A stretch of DNA of 64,000 nucleotides from NCBI GenBank assembly GCA_965652395.1, contig CBFGUW010000002.1, forward strand, positions 121,184 to 185,183, written 5' to 3'. Shown piece by piece: positions 7,732-16,645 of this stretch; within the stretch, counting starts at the first letter, position 1; every line of letters begins with the position of its first letter. Under the pieces are notes generated by a model. The model was given only the letters and a program-made list of their open reading frames with translations, was not told the origin of the DNA and searched no databases. A program made the position numbers and the translations under genes. Source of the DNA: Saccharospirillum sp965652395 (GTDB taxonomy: Bacteria > Pseudomonadota > Gammaproteobacteria > Pseudomonadales > Natronospirillaceae).

Positions 7732-8715
7732 ATGAAGGCTTTTGTATATGAACGCTATGGCCCACCGGAAGTTCTTCAACCAAGGGAAATAGCCAAACCC
7801 ACGCCCAAGGACAATGAAGTCCTGATCAAGATCGTTGCCACCACTGTCACCTCTGGGGACTGGAGAGTGCGCAGCCTGAATATCCCGAGGGGATTCAAGC
7901 TGATATCACGTGTGATGTTCGGCTGGAACAAGCCCCGGCAACCCATTCTGGGAATGGAACTGTCTGGAAAAGTGGAAGCCGTGGGTACAAAAGTAAGCAG
8001 GTTCAAACCCGGAGATTCTGTCTTTGCCTTTAGCGACACGGCCATGGGCTGCTACGCGGAATACGTCTGCCTACCGGAAACCGGTGCAGTATGCCTCAAA
8101 CCGGAGAACCTAAGCTACGAAGAAGCAGCCGCACTCTCCTTTGGTGGCACCACAGCCATGGACTTCTTTGATCGTGGCAACTTAACCCAGGGCGATGCGG
8201 TTCTTATCAACGGCGCCTCGGGAGGTGTCGGTACAGCGGCTATACAACTCGCCAAACACGCAGGAGCCCGGATCACAGCGGTTTGCAGCGAAGCAAACAC
8301 CGACCTGGTACGGGAACTGGGGGCCGACAGGGTAATTGACTACCATCGCGAAAACATTCTCTCGTCGGGCAATAAATACGACCTGATTATGGATACAGCA
8401 GGCACTATCCTTTTAGCACACGCCAGCCGGTTATTAACGAAAAACGGCCGATATCTAATGGTCCTGGGAGGGCTGCCGGAAATGCTCAGCATCCCATGGT
8501 TCTCTCTAACCACTGGTAAAAAGGTCGTCGCCGGTCCGGCTAAAGTCCGGCCGGAACAACTGCAACAGCTGGCGGAATTAGCGAAAGCAGGTAATTACAA
8601 ACCCGTCATTGATCGAGTCTACCCGTTTGACCAGATGGTAGAGGCACATCGTCATGTCGACACCGGGCACAAGAAAGGAAATGTGGTTGTCAGCCTAAGG
8701 GATACAGCCCTCTAA
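7732..8715 (+). CDS. MDR-superfamily NAD(P)-dependent oxidoreductase (quinone reductase-like)
   Basis: The 327-residue protein belongs to the medium-chain dehydrogenase/reductase superfamily. It has a GroES-like N-terminal half (MKAFVYERYGPPEVL) and a Rossmann half with the nucleotide motif INGASGGVGTAAIQLAK near residue 160. No zinc-ligand cysteine pattern is apparent, which fits the zinc-independent quinone-oxidoreductase branch. The substrate is not deducible. It is the only plus-strand gene between two minus-strand tRNA transcripts, so it looks like a single-gene insertion into a conserved region. It ends at a bidirectional terminator. Confidence 0.85.
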   Translation: MKAFVYERYGPPEVLQPREIAKPTPKDNEVLIKIVATTVTSGDWRVRSLNIPRGFKLISRVMFGWNKPRQPILGMELSGKVEAVGTKVSRFKPGDSVFAFSDTAMGCYAEYVCLPETGAVCLKPENLSYEEAAALSFGGTTAMDFFDRGNLTQGDAVLINGASGGVGTAAIQLAKHAGARITAVCSEANTDLVRELGADRVIDYHRENILSSGNKYDLIMDTAGTILLAHASRLLTKNGRYLMVLGGLPEMLSIPWFSLTTGKKVVAGPAKVRPEQLQQLAELAKAGNYKPVIDRVYPFDQMVEAHRHVDTGHKKGNVVVSLRDTAL

Positions 8716-8745
8716 AAAGCCACTCCCTAAGCTCATAACCCGGAA

Positions 8746-8776
8746 AGAAAAAAGGCCTGCAATTGCAGGCCTTTTG
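8746..8776. terminator. Bidirectional intrinsic terminator
   Basis: GGCCTGCAATTGCAGGCC (8754-8771) is a perfect palindrome. On the minus strand it is followed by TTTTTT, so it ends the secG/tRNA-Leu transcript. On the plus strand it is followed by TTTT, so it can also end the MDR gene. Confidence 0.88.
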
Positions 8777-8778
8777 AT

Positions 8779-8865
8779 TGGTGCCGACGACTAGACTCGA
8801 ACTAGCACGGGCGTAAGCCCACCACCCCCTCAAGATGGCGTGTCTACCAATTCCACCACGTCGGC
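8779..8865 (-). tRNA. tRNA-Leu (GAG)
   Basis: The 87-nt class II tRNA has acceptor GCCGACG/CGTCGGC, anticodon GAG in the loop CTTGAGG, a long variable arm, a T-loop with TTCGAGT, and encoded CCA. It starts 16 bp after the secG stop codon, as in many gammaproteobacteria, and is probably co-transcribed with it. Confidence 0.97.
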
Positions 8866-8881
8866 AAAACTTGCTTGGTAC

Positions 8882-9235
8882 TTATTGCGCCGGGATATCA
8901 GAAGTTGACCCACTGTCATCCCCGGCAGGGATATCCGACTCATCAACGGTTTGTTCGACGGCCGGAATATCCAGACCGATATCATCCAGACCTTCCGCTT
9001 TTTGCTTGGCCACATAGGCCAGCGCAAAGCTGGTCAGGAAAAAACCGGTCGCCAGAATAGCGGTGGTGCGGGTCAAAAAGTTACCACTACCACTGCTACC
9101 AAAAACGGTTTGGGAAGCGCCGCCACCAAATGATGCACCAGCATCGGCACCCTTCCCGCGCTGAATCAGTACAAAACCAACCAAAGCAACGGCCAGCAGT
9201 ACATGAACCAGCAGTACAATATTTTCTACCATCAT
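8882..9235 (-). CDS. secG: Preprotein translocase subunit SecG
   Basis: SecG is an inner-membrane subunit of the SecYEG translocon that stimulates protein export. The 117-residue product has an N-terminal transmembrane helix (IVLLVHVLLAVALVGFVLIQ), the family motif QRGKGADAGASFGGGAS, a second helix (TTAILATGFFLTSFALAYV) and a variable acidic tail. It begins 5 bp after the tpiA stop codon and leads into tRNA-Leu. Confidence 0.97.
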   Translation of the reverse strand: MMVENIVLLVHVLLAVALVGFVLIQRGKGADAGASFGGGASQTVFGSSGSGNFLTRTTAILATGFFLTSFALAYVAKQKAEGLDDIGLDIPAVEQTVDESDIPAGDDSGSTSDIPAQ

Positions 9236-9240
9236 AACGG

Positions 9241-9996
9241 TTAGGCCTCTTTCGCTGCCTGACAGATGGCGACAAACTCATCGGCCAGCAGAGAGGCCCC
9301 ACCGACCAGCCCACCATCGATATCAGGCTGCTTGAACAATTCTTCCGCGTTGGCCGCTTTGACGCTGCCACCGTACAGAACACGGCATTTTTCAGCGATG
9401 GTCTCACTCGACTCGGCCAACAGGCCTCGAATGAACGCATGCACCTCCTGAGCCTGTTCCGGAGAGGCCGTCTTACCAGTACCTATCGCCCACACAGGCT
9501 CATAGGCAATGACAATACGCTCGAACGCCTCGATACCGACTTTATTCAACACCGCCTTGATCTGATCGCCCACCACCTGCTCGGTAATATTGGCTTCGCG
9601 CTGTTCCAGGGTTTCACCCACACACAACATCGGGGTGACATCGGCAGCGAGAGCAGCGGCTACTTTCTCGGCGACCAGGGCATCGTCTTCTCCGAAGATC
9701 TCACGACGTTCCGAATGGCCGACCAAGACATACCGACAACCAAACTCTTTTACCATTGCCAGTGACAGCTCACCGGTAAAAGCGCCCTTGTCGGCGTGAT
9801 AAACGTTTTGGGTACCGAATTCGATACCGGAGCCTGACAGCTTCTCCGCCAGTTGCGCGATATAGAGCGCAGGCGGAAATACAACAGCATCCATGGAAGC
9901 GGTGTCTATATTCTGGACGAAGGCTGAGAGCAGACTGTCTACAGTCGCCTTGTCGCCGTTCATTTTCCAGTTCGCAGCTACCAGTTTGCGTCGCAT
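9241..9996 (-). CDS. tpiA: Triosephosphate isomerase
   Basis: TpiA interconverts dihydroxyacetone phosphate and glyceraldehyde 3-phosphate in glycolysis and gluconeogenesis. The catalytic residues are visible: the lysine in ANWKMNG, the histidine in GHSERR and the glutamate in YEPVWAIGTG. I place the start at 9996 (MRRKLVAANW, 251 residues) because a strong AAGGAGG site lies 6 nt upstream. A longer open frame to 10047 adds residues unlike any family member. It lies in the glmM-tpiA-secG order found in many gammaproteobacteria. Confidence 0.97.
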   Translation of the reverse strand: MRRKLVAANWKMNGDKATVDSLLSAFVQNIDTASMDAVVFPPALYIAQLAEKLSGSGIEFGTQNVYHADKGAFTGELSLAMVKEFGCRYVLVGHSERREIFGEDDALVAEKVAAALAADVTPMLCVGETLEQREANITEQVVGDQIKAVLNKVGIEAFERIVIAYEPVWAIGTGKTASPEQAQEVHAFIRGLLAESSETIAEKCRVLYGGSVKAANAEELFKQPDIDGGLVGGASLLADEFVAICQAAKEA

Positions 9997-10140
9997 TGCT
10001 GACCTCCTTAAAGCGGGCGCAGAGTGTACTGTCTTTCTCACGCCCAAGCAACAGCCTTTTGCTTTGTTTGTTTAAAAAGATTGGTTTTAAAACAACAGCT
10101 TAGCGGTGAAGCAAGGGAAGTCGCCCCTCCCTTGCGAGGA

Positions 10141-11490
10141 TCAGGCCCGGGAAACCGCCTCTTCCACCTGAGCCGCCAGCTCTTTGCAGGTTCGCTTGAC
10201 CAAACCCACATCTTCGCCTTCGATCATGACCCGGACCACGGGCTCCGTACCGGAAGGACGCAGCAGAACACGACCGGAGGTGCCCAAAATTCGCTCGGCT
10301 TCGGTCACCGCATCCGCCACGGATGCGAGCGACATGACATCCATTTTCACCGGCATCTTCACGTTGATCATAACCTGAGGAAATTTACGCATGCCCGATT
10401 TAGCCTGAGACAGCGTTTGGTCAGCACTGCGCAAAGCGCTGAGAACCTGCAACGCGGCAACAAGACCGTCCCCGGTGGTGGTGACGTGCTTGCACACCAA
10501 ATGCCCGGAGTTCTCACCCCCCAGAATCCAGCCGCGCTCGTTTAATTGCTCCATGACGTAACGGTCACCGACCTTGGCTCTGACCAGATCGATACCTTCT
10601 TTCTTCAGCGCCACTTCCAGGCCGAGGTTGGTCATCAGAGTGCCGACAATGCCGTTACCGACCAACTGCCCCTGCTGCTTGAGATGAGTGGCGAGAATGA
10701 ACAAGAGTTCATCGCCATCGACCAACTCACCTTCGCTATCGACCATCAGTACCCGATCGCCGTCGCCATCGAAGGCGATGCCAAGGTCCGCTTTCTGCTC
10801 CAGAACAGCGCGCTGCAAAGAGGCCGGGTGGGTGGAGCCCACCTCCTCATTGATATTCAACCCGTCCGGTTTGGTGCCAATGGCAACAACTTGCGCTCCC
10901 AACTCCCGGAACACTTTCGGGGCGACGTCATAGGTCGCACCATGAGCACAATCGAGCACCACCTTCATGCCTTCAAGATCAAGATAGCCGGAGGTGCTCT
11001 TACAAAACTCGACGTACCGACCACCGGCGTCATCGATTCGCTGAGCCTTGCCCAAGCGGTCGCTTTCCGCGGTCGTCAATTGTTTCTCCAACTCGGCCTC
11101 GATCGCCAGCTCCAACTCGTCCGGCAGTTTGGTGCCATTTTCGGAGAAAAACTTGATGCCGTTGTCGTAAAAGGGGTTGTGCGAGGCGGAAATCACGATG
11201 CCGGCATCGGCATGAAAGGCACGGGCCAGATAGGCAATGGCCGGTGTCGGCATCGGCCCAACCAGCAGCGTGTCGCAGCCTGCCGCGGAAAGCCCCGCCT
11301 CCAAGGCAGACTCGAACATATAACCGGATATGCGCGTATCCTTACCGATCAGGATCTTGCCTTTGGAGCCATTTGAAAACACCCGGCCCGCGGCCCAGCC
11401 CAGCTTGAGGATAAATTCAGGAGTAATAACACCGTCGCCCACTCGCCCACGAATGCCGTCGGTTCCGAAATATTTTTTTTCCTTGGTCAC
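10141..11490 (-). CDS. glmM: Phosphoglucosamine mutase
   Basis: GlmM converts glucosamine 6-phosphate to glucosamine 1-phosphate for peptidoglycan and LPS precursors. The 449-residue protein has the N-terminal FGTDGIRG motif, the active-site phosphoserine motif ISASHNPFYDNG near residue 105, the metal-binding DGDGDR motif near residue 245 and the C-terminal phosphate-binding RPSGTEPVVRVM. It starts with GTG after a GGAG site. It follows folP by 23 bp, the conserved ftsH-folP-glmM arrangement. Confidence 0.98.
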   Translation of the reverse strand: MTKEKKYFGTDGIRGRVGDGVITPEFILKLGWAAGRVFSNGSKGKILIGKDTRISGYMFESALEAGLSAAGCDTLLVGPMPTPAIAYLARAFHADAGIVISASHNPFYDNGIKFFSENGTKLPDELELAIEAELEKQLTTAESDRLGKAQRIDDAGGRYVEFCKSTSGYLDLEGMKVVLDCAHGATYDVAPKVFRELGAQVVAIGTKPDGLNINEEVGSTHPASLQRAVLEQKADLGIAFDGDGDRVLMVDSEGELVDGDELLFILATHLKQQGQLVGNGIVGTLMTNLGLEVALKKEGIDLVRAKVGDRYVMEQLNERGWILGGENSGHLVCKHVTTTGDGLVAALQVLSALRSADQTLSQAKSGMRKFPQVMINVKMPVKMDVMSLASVADAVTEAERILGTSGRVLLRPSGTEPVVRVMIEGEDVGLVKRTCKELAAQVEEAVSRA

Positions 11491-11513
11491 GCTTAGTCTC
11501 CGTTGAGAACCTA

Positions 11514-12356
11514 TCAGTCGAGGTTTCTCATCGCGTTAATCATTGAGATGGCATCGACCGTCTCGGCCACATCATGCACACGGACAATAGCCGCCCCTTT
11601 CATGGCGGCGGCAACCGCTACAGCCAGGCTACCGTACAGGCGTTGATCCACCGGCTTACCCAATACGTCGCCAATCATCGTTTTACGCGACATACCCACC
11701 AATATGGGGCAACCGAGGGATTCGAGACGGTCCAATTCTTTAAGAAGCCGCAAATTGTGACTCACTGTCTTGCCAAAGCCAAACCCCGGGTCAACCAAAA
11801 GTTGTTGACGTTTCAGGCCAGCCTTTTCACAAACCTCGATCCGCTCGCCCAGATAGCGCACTACTTCTTCGACCACGTCATCGTACTGAGGACTCAGCTG
11901 CATTGTTCCTGGCTGGCCCTGCATGTGCATCAGGCAGACCGGCAAACCAGTATCAACCGCCGCTTCAAGAGCACCATCCCGGGACAGAGCCCGCACATCG
12001 TTCAACAGATGAGCGCCCGCGTTTGCGGCGGCCCGCATCACTTCAGGTGTACTGGTATCCACCGATAGAACGGCATCCACTTGCCCCGCCAGCGCTTCGA
12101 TCACCGGCATGACCCGGTCCAGCTCCTGCTGAACACTGACAGGAGCCGCTCCCGGCCTTGTGCTTTCGCCCCCCACATCGATGATGGACGCCCCTTCGAG
12201 CACCATCTCTTCAGCGTGCCGCAACGCCTGGTCCCGACCGACGAAGTGACCGCCGTCGGAAAAACTGTCCGGTGTGACGTTCAGCACGCCCATCACCTGG
12301 GTCTTGGTCAGATTCAGGGTTCGATTGCCACAAGGCCAGGTCGTTAGGTCTGTCAT
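11514..12356 (-). CDS. folP: Dihydropteroate synthase
   Basis: FolP condenses p-aminobenzoate with dihydropterin pyrophosphate in folate synthesis and is the sulfonamide target. The motifs VLNVTPDSFSDGG, DVGGESTRPGA and DPGFGFGK are intact in a TIM-barrel protein of 280 residues. I prefer the ATG at 12356 (MTDLTTWPCG). The longer frame starts with TTG inside the upstream terminator. A terminator between ftsH and folP implies partial read-through or a separate start. Confidence 0.97.
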   Translation of the reverse strand: MTDLTTWPCGNRTLNLTKTQVMGVLNVTPDSFSDGGHFVGRDQALRHAEEMVLEGASIIDVGGESTRPGAAPVSVQQELDRVMPVIEALAGQVDAVLSVDTSTPEVMRAAANAGAHLLNDVRALSRDGALEAAVDTGLPVCLMHMQGQPGTMQLSPQYDDVVEEVVRYLGERIEVCEKAGLKRQQLLVDPGFGFGKTVSHNLRLLKELDRLESLGCPILVGMSRKTMIGDVLGKPVDQRLYGSLAVAVAAAMKGAAIVRVHDVAETVDAISMINAMRNLD

Positions 12357-12399
12357 TTGGGAAGTTCCCAGGTGAGTGAGATGAATCGAGGGGAGATAC

Positions 12400-12428
12400 A
12401 AAAAACGGCGCCTGCGCGCCGTTTTTTT
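12400..12428 (-). terminator. Intrinsic terminator after ftsH
   Basis: On the minus strand ACGGCGC (12416-12422) pairs with GCGCCGT (12405-12411) across a 4-nt loop, followed by TTTTT. It lies between ftsH and folP. It is nearly symmetric, with a T-run on both sides, so it could act on either strand. Confidence 0.85.
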
Positions 12429-12444
12429 CAGCCTATATCCGCGG

Positions 12445-14385
12445 CTATTCGGTCTGACCGTCGCGGTTCAGGTCGCCTTCGTTTGACTTGGCATTGGCGC
12501 CTTCCGGCTCTTCCTGCTTGCCACCGGCATCGGTCGCCGGTGCGTCGCCACCACCGGTATGGTCGCTGCTATCCCACCCTTTGGGCTGGCGCGGCTTTTT
12601 ACCGGTCATGATGTCGTCGATCTGATCGGCATCGATGGTCTCGTACTCCATCAAGGCGTTTTTCATGGCCTCAAGCTTGTCCCGATTCTCTTCCAGCAGG
12701 TCGTAAGCTGTTTTATAACAGCGGTCGAGAATCTTTTTGATCTCGTTATCCACAGCCTGAGCGGTATCGGGTGAAACCTGCACCATTTGGGACTGATTGC
12801 CCAGATAGCCTTGGTTTTCCTCTTCGAACAACTGCGCCCCGAGGTCGCTGAGCCCCCACTTGGTTACCATGTTACGGGCCAGCTGGGTGGCGCGTTCGAT
12901 GTCGTTGGAGGCACCGGTGGTGACACCGTCTTTGCCGTTGGTCATTTCTTCGGCAATGCGCCCGCCGTAGAGGCTGCAAATCTGGCTTTCCAGGTGACGT
13001 TTGCTGACCGAGTAGCGATCTTCCTCCGGCAAATACATGGTCACACCCAGGGCGCGGCCGCGGGGAATGATGCTGACCTTATAAACCGGGTCATGTTCCG
13101 GCACCAGACGGCCCACAATGGCATGGCCGGCTTCGTGGTACGCCGTATTGATCTTCTCTTTCTCGGACATCACCATGGACTTGCGCTCGGCGCCCATCAT
13201 GATTTTGTCCTTAGCGCGATCAAACTCTTCCATGGTCACAACCCGCTTGTTCAAGCGAGCGGAGAACAGTGCCGCTTCGTTAACCAGGTTAGCCAGGTCC
13301 GCCCCTGAGAAGCCGGGAGTACCACGGGCAATCACCGCCGCATTCACGTCATCCGCTACGGGGACTTTACGCATGTGAACGCGCAGAATCTGTTCACGGC
13401 CACGAATATCGGGCAGGCCGACCACCACTTGGCGGTCGAAACGGCCGGGGCGAAGCAATGCCGGGTCCAGTACGTCAGGACGGTTGGTCGCGGCGATAAC
13501 AATGATGCCGTCGTTCACTTCGAAGCCGTCCATCTCAACCAGCAACTGGTTCAGTGTCTGCTCGCGCTCGTCGTTGCCGCCACCGATGCCGACACCACGA
13601 GAACGACCAACCGCATCCAATTCGTCGATAAAGATAATGCAGGGTGCCTGCTTCTTGGCCTGATCGAACATGTCACGAACGCGGGACGCACCCACGCCGA
13701 CGAACATTTCCACGAAGTCGGAACCGGAAATCGAGAAGAAAGGCACCTTGGCTTCACCGGCGATGGCCTTGGCGAGCAGGGTTTTACCGGTACCCGGAGG
13801 GCCCACCATCAGTACACCGCGAGGAATCTTGCCGCCCAGACGCTGGTATTTGCCCGGGTCACGCAGGAATTCAACCAGTTCTTGAACGTCTTCTTTCGCT
13901 TCTTCTACACCGGCGACATCCGCGAAGGTCGTCTTGATCTGGTCTTCGCCGAGCATCTTGGCCTTGCTCTTGCCAAAGCTCATGGGGCCTTTACCGCCGC
14001 CCGAGCCGCCCTGCATCTGCCTCATGAAGAACATGAAGACAGCCAGGATGATCAGGATCGGGAAGGCGGCCACCAGCAGTTGTGTCCAGATGCTTTGCTG
14101 CTCCGGCTGCTTGGACTGCACGTCGACATTGTGCTGAATCATTTTATCGATCAGCTCGGAGTCATCGACATAGGGTGGTCGAACGGTCTCGAAGCTGGAG
14201 CCGTCGCGACGCTCGCCTTTAATGGTCAACCCCTGGTAGGTCACCGACCTTACCTGGTCCTGCTCCACCTGCTGGACGAAGCGTGAATAGCTCATCTCTT
14301 CAGCTGTCGGGGCCATATCGAAATTCTGAAACACGGCCAGCAGTACGAAGGCGATGATCAGCCAGAGAATTAAATTTTTAGCCAT
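12445..14385 (-). CDS. ftsH: ATP-dependent zinc metalloprotease FtsH
   Basis: FtsH is a membrane-anchored AAA+ protease that degrades misfolded membrane proteins and regulators such as LpxC. It has an N-terminal transmembrane helix, a periplasmic segment, a second helix around LVAAFPILIILAVFMFFM, Walker A GPPGTGKT near residue 197, Walker B IIFIDELDAVG, the SRH region and the zinc-site HEAGH near residue 418. The C-terminal tail is Gly/Glu-rich. The start MAKNLILWL at 14385 matches relatives; a TTG three codons upstream is possible. Confidence 0.98.
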   Translation of the reverse strand: MAKNLILWLIIAFVLLAVFQNFDMAPTAEEMSYSRFVQQVEQDQVRSVTYQGLTIKGERRDGSSFETVRPPYVDDSELIDKMIQHNVDVQSKQPEQQSIWTQLLVAAFPILIILAVFMFFMRQMQGGSGGGKGPMSFGKSKAKMLGEDQIKTTFADVAGVEEAKEDVQELVEFLRDPGKYQRLGGKIPRGVLMVGPPGTGKTLLAKAIAGEAKVPFFSISGSDFVEMFVGVGASRVRDMFDQAKKQAPCIIFIDELDAVGRSRGVGIGGGNDEREQTLNQLLVEMDGFEVNDGIIVIAATNRPDVLDPALLRPGRFDRQVVVGLPDIRGREQILRVHMRKVPVADDVNAAVIARGTPGFSGADLANLVNEAALFSARLNKRVVTMEEFDRAKDKIMMGAERKSMVMSEKEKINTAYHEAGHAIVGRLVPEHDPVYKVSIIPRGRALGVTMYLPEEDRYSVSKRHLESQICSLYGGRIAEEMTNGKDGVTTGASNDIERATQLARNMVTKWGLSDLGAQLFEEENQGYLGNQSQMVQVSPDTAQAVDNEIKKILDRCYKTAYDLLEENRDKLEAMKNALMEYETIDADQIDDIMTGKKPRQPKGWDSSDHTGGGDAPATDAGGKQEEPEGANAKSNEGDLNRDGQTE

Positions 14386-14431
14386 ATCGTTCAACTTATA
14401 CCCTTGAATAGCAGCACAGCTGCAGTTTCGC

Positions 14432-15052
14432 TCAACCCCGGAACCCCTGTGCGACCAGGTAAGTCTCCCGGGAGCGGGCGCGCGAGGATTTGGGTTTCCT
14501 CATCACTACGCGCGAAAAAGCCTGGCGGACTCCTTTGACGTATTCGTCGAAGCCTTCGCCATGAAATACTTTGGCGACAAAACCACCGCCTGGTTTCAGG
14601 ATAGTCTGTGCCATGTCCAAGGCCAATTCCACCAAATACATGGCAGCCGGCTGATCAACAGCCGACATACCGCTCATATTGGGGGCCATGTCGGAGATTA
14701 CAAGATCGACGGGACGGTCGCCAATACTCTCCAGAAGCGCCTGAAATACCTCGTCTTCGGTGAAGTCACCCTGAATGAATTCAACCCCGGCAATCGGGTC
14801 CATTTCCAGAATATCGGAAGCCACGACCCGGCCGGAATCGCCCACCGTTTTCGCGGCAACCTGGGACCACCCACCGGGAGCGGAGCCCAAATCGACCACG
14901 GTCATCCCCGGGCGGATTAAATTGTCTTTCTCGATCAACTCGATCAGTTTGTAGCTGGCGCGACTGCGATAGCCGTCCTGCTGGGCCTTACGGACGTATT
15001 CGTCGTCGAAATGTTCCTGTAGCCAAGTGTGACTGCTTTTTGAACGGGCCAC
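14432..15052 (-). CDS. rlmE: 23S rRNA 2'-O-methyltransferase RlmE (FtsJ/RrmJ)
   Basis: RlmE methylates U2552 of 23S rRNA late in 50S assembly. The 206-residue protein has the SAM-binding motif VVDLGSAPGGWSQVA, the catalytic DLVISDMAPNMSG segment, and the family's N-terminal SSHTWLQEHFDDEYVRKAQ. It begins with GTG after a GAGGAA site and lies 46 bp upstream of ftsH, as in E. coli. It is divergent from yhbY. Confidence 0.97.
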   Translation of the reverse strand: MARSKSSHTWLQEHFDDEYVRKAQQDGYRSRASYKLIELIEKDNLIRPGMTVVDLGSAPGGWSQVAAKTVGDSGRVVASDILEMDPIAGVEFIQGDFTEDEVFQALLESIGDRPVDLVISDMAPNMSGMSAVDQPAAMYLVELALDMAQTILKPGGGFVAKVFHGEGFDEYVKGVRQAFSRVVMRKPKSSRARSRETYLVAQGFRG

Positions 15053-15136
15053 GGATTTCCTCGGTCGGGCTGTGTTAGCGGACGTGTTCTAAAGTACAAT
15101 AGCGCGTTTTGCAAGCGACAGAGTCTGAGATTTACG

Positions 15137-15451
15137 ATGAGTTTGAATCAGCAACAGAAAAAACGCTACCGGGCCATTGGTCATCATTTGAACCCCTTGG
15201 TCACTGTGGCGGAGAAAGGACTGGCGGAAACCGTGCTGGCCGAGATAGAACGGGCTCTGAACGACCATGAGCTGATCAAGGTAAAGGTCAATGTAGCCGA
15301 CCGGGATCAAAAAACCGCGCTGATCGATGAAATCTGCGCTCAAACCGGCGCTACCCTTGTTCAGTCCATCGGGCGGGTGGCCCTGCTGTTACGCCCGGCG
15401 GATACGCCCAACCCCAAACTGTCCAACCTGGTGCGCTACCAGCAGCTTTAG
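15137..15451 (+). CDS. yhbY: Ribosome assembly RNA-binding protein YhbY
   Basis: This 104-residue protein is a single CRS1-YhbY (CRM) RNA-binding domain associated with 50S precursors. The family features LRAIGHHLNPLVTVAEKGL-like (here YRAIGHHLNPLVTVAEKGL), HELIKVKVN and the C-terminal IGRVALLLR are present. It is divergent from rlmE, the usual gammaproteobacterial arrangement. It converges on the aminotransferase gene across a hairpin repeat. Confidence 0.95.
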   Translation: MSLNQQQKKRYRAIGHHLNPLVTVAEKGLAETVLAEIERALNDHELIKVKVNVADRDQKTALIDEICAQTGATLVQSIGRVALLLRPADTPNPKLSNLVRYQQL

Positions 15452-15464
15452 TAAGCCGCTGGAA

Positions 15465-15520
15465 GCTGAATGGGAGACGGGAGACGCGGGGTTTCTGGCA
15501 TCTTCCGTCTCCCGTTCAGC
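15465..15520. terminator. GGGAGACG hairpin between convergent yhbY and ilvE
   Basis: The 16-nt arms GCTGAATGGGAGACGG (15465-15480) and CCGTCTCCCGTTCAGC (15505-15520) pair with a single G.U wobble around a 24-nt loop. It occupies the whole gap between two convergent genes, which suggests a bidirectional end-of-transcript structure, although the T-run is absent. Its GGGAGACG / CGTCTCCCG sequence recurs at 32467-32526. Confidence 0.65.
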
Positions 15521-15521
15521 G

Positions 15522-16520
15522 TCAAGCAACTGGCGTCAGCCAGCCATGCTTGTCTTCCGCCTGCCCCCACTGAATTTCATTCAGCGCCCGGCGCAGTTTC
15601 AATGTTTTCTCAAAGCTTTCACCAGTGCCCACCTGGATGGTTTTGCCTCGGCGCACCAAACGACCGACCGGGGTCAATACAGCGGCCGTTCCCGACAATG
15701 CGGCTTCGGTGCCGGGCTTCGCGGCCCGCTCGACCAGCTCATCCACGGTCAGGTCACGCTCGCTGACGGTCATGCCCATGTCACGGGCAAGAGTCAGGAT
15801 GGAATCCCGGGTGATGCCATGCAGGAAGGAGCGATTCAGGCCCTTGGTGATGATTTCATCCCCGTCGATCAGGATAAAGTTGGCTGCGCCGGTTTCCTGA
15901 ACGTCGCCATTCGGGCAGAACAGTACCTGGTCAGCCTGATGGCCCGCCTTGGCGGCCAGTGTCGGGCCGAGGGCGCTGGCGTAGTTGCCGCCACTTTTGA
16001 CCATACCCATGTGCGGAGCACACCGCATGCCGTCTTCTTCCAGCACCAAGGTCAAAGAGCCGACACCGCCGCTGAAATAATCCCCCACCGGCGACAGCAG
16101 AACGTACAGCATGGAACTGATCGAACCGGCCGCCGCCTTACCAATGGAAGGCTCGGTGCCGATATGGGTCGGGCGGATATACATGGAGCCAGGTGCTTCG
16201 GGAACCTGATTAACAAAGCGGCCGACCACGTCCAGAATCATCTGTTTGAGCTGGGCTTTATCGATATCCGGCAGGTACAGCAGCTCGCTGCTTTGTGCCA
16301 TCCGGGCGATGTTGGCGTCCATCCGGAAAATCTTGATGGAGCCGTCCTCGTGACGAAAGGCTTTCAACCCCTCAAAGCAGGTGCTGGCATAGTGCAACAC
16401 GTGGGCTGCGGGGTGCAGAGTCAGAGAATCGGACGAAACGATTTCAGCTGGCCCCCACTGCTGGTTTTCATAGCGAGCCAATGCCATTTCAGGCATGAAT
16501 ACTGTGCCAAATGCTGCCAT
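15522..16520 (-). CDS. ilvE: Branched-chain amino-acid aminotransferase
   Basis: The protein transfers amino groups between glutamate and the keto acids of Leu, Ile and Val, using PLP. The 332-residue sequence is of the fold-type IV class II (eukaryote-like) branch: FEGLKAFR near the N-terminus, catalytic lysine in GMVKSGGNYA, and the PNGDVQETGAANFIL cofactor segment. The start at 16520 (MAAFGTVFMP) is an ATG after GGGAAA. A TTG further upstream is less likely. No other branched-chain biosynthesis gene is adjacent, and glnE lies upstream on the same strand. Confidence 0.93.
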   Translation of the reverse strand: MAAFGTVFMPEMALARYENQQWGPAEIVSSDSLTLHPAAHVLHYASTCFEGLKAFRHEDGSIKIFRMDANIARMAQSSELLYLPDIDKAQLKQMILDVVGRFVNQVPEAPGSMYIRPTHIGTEPSIGKAAAGSISSMLYVLLSPVGDYFSGGVGSLTLVLEEDGMRCAPHMGMVKSGGNYASALGPTLAAKAGHQADQVLFCPNGDVQETGAANFILIDGDEIITKGLNRSFLHGITRDSILTLARDMGMTVSERDLTVDELVERAAKPGTEAALSGTAAVLTPVGRLVRRGKTIQVGTGESFEKTLKLRRALNEIQWGQAEDKHGWLTPVA

Positions 16521-16538
16521 CACGTTTTCCCAAAGCAA

Positions 16539-16556
16539 GGGCCCTGTTCAGGGCCC
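16539..16556. other. GC-rich palindrome upstream of ilvE
   Basis: GGGCCCTG and CAGGGCCC are perfect complements with only two nucleotides between them. It lies about 20 bp upstream of the ilvE start and 90 bp after glnE. It has no T-run and could be a weak glnE terminator or sit in the ilvE leader. Confidence 0.45.
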
Positions 16557-16645
16557 GGAATGATTAAAGGTGTTGAAATCGATTGTATGACAAAGCGCGG
16601 CCTGTACTCCACTCCGCGACGCCGCCTTGATTGCAACGTGGCATT

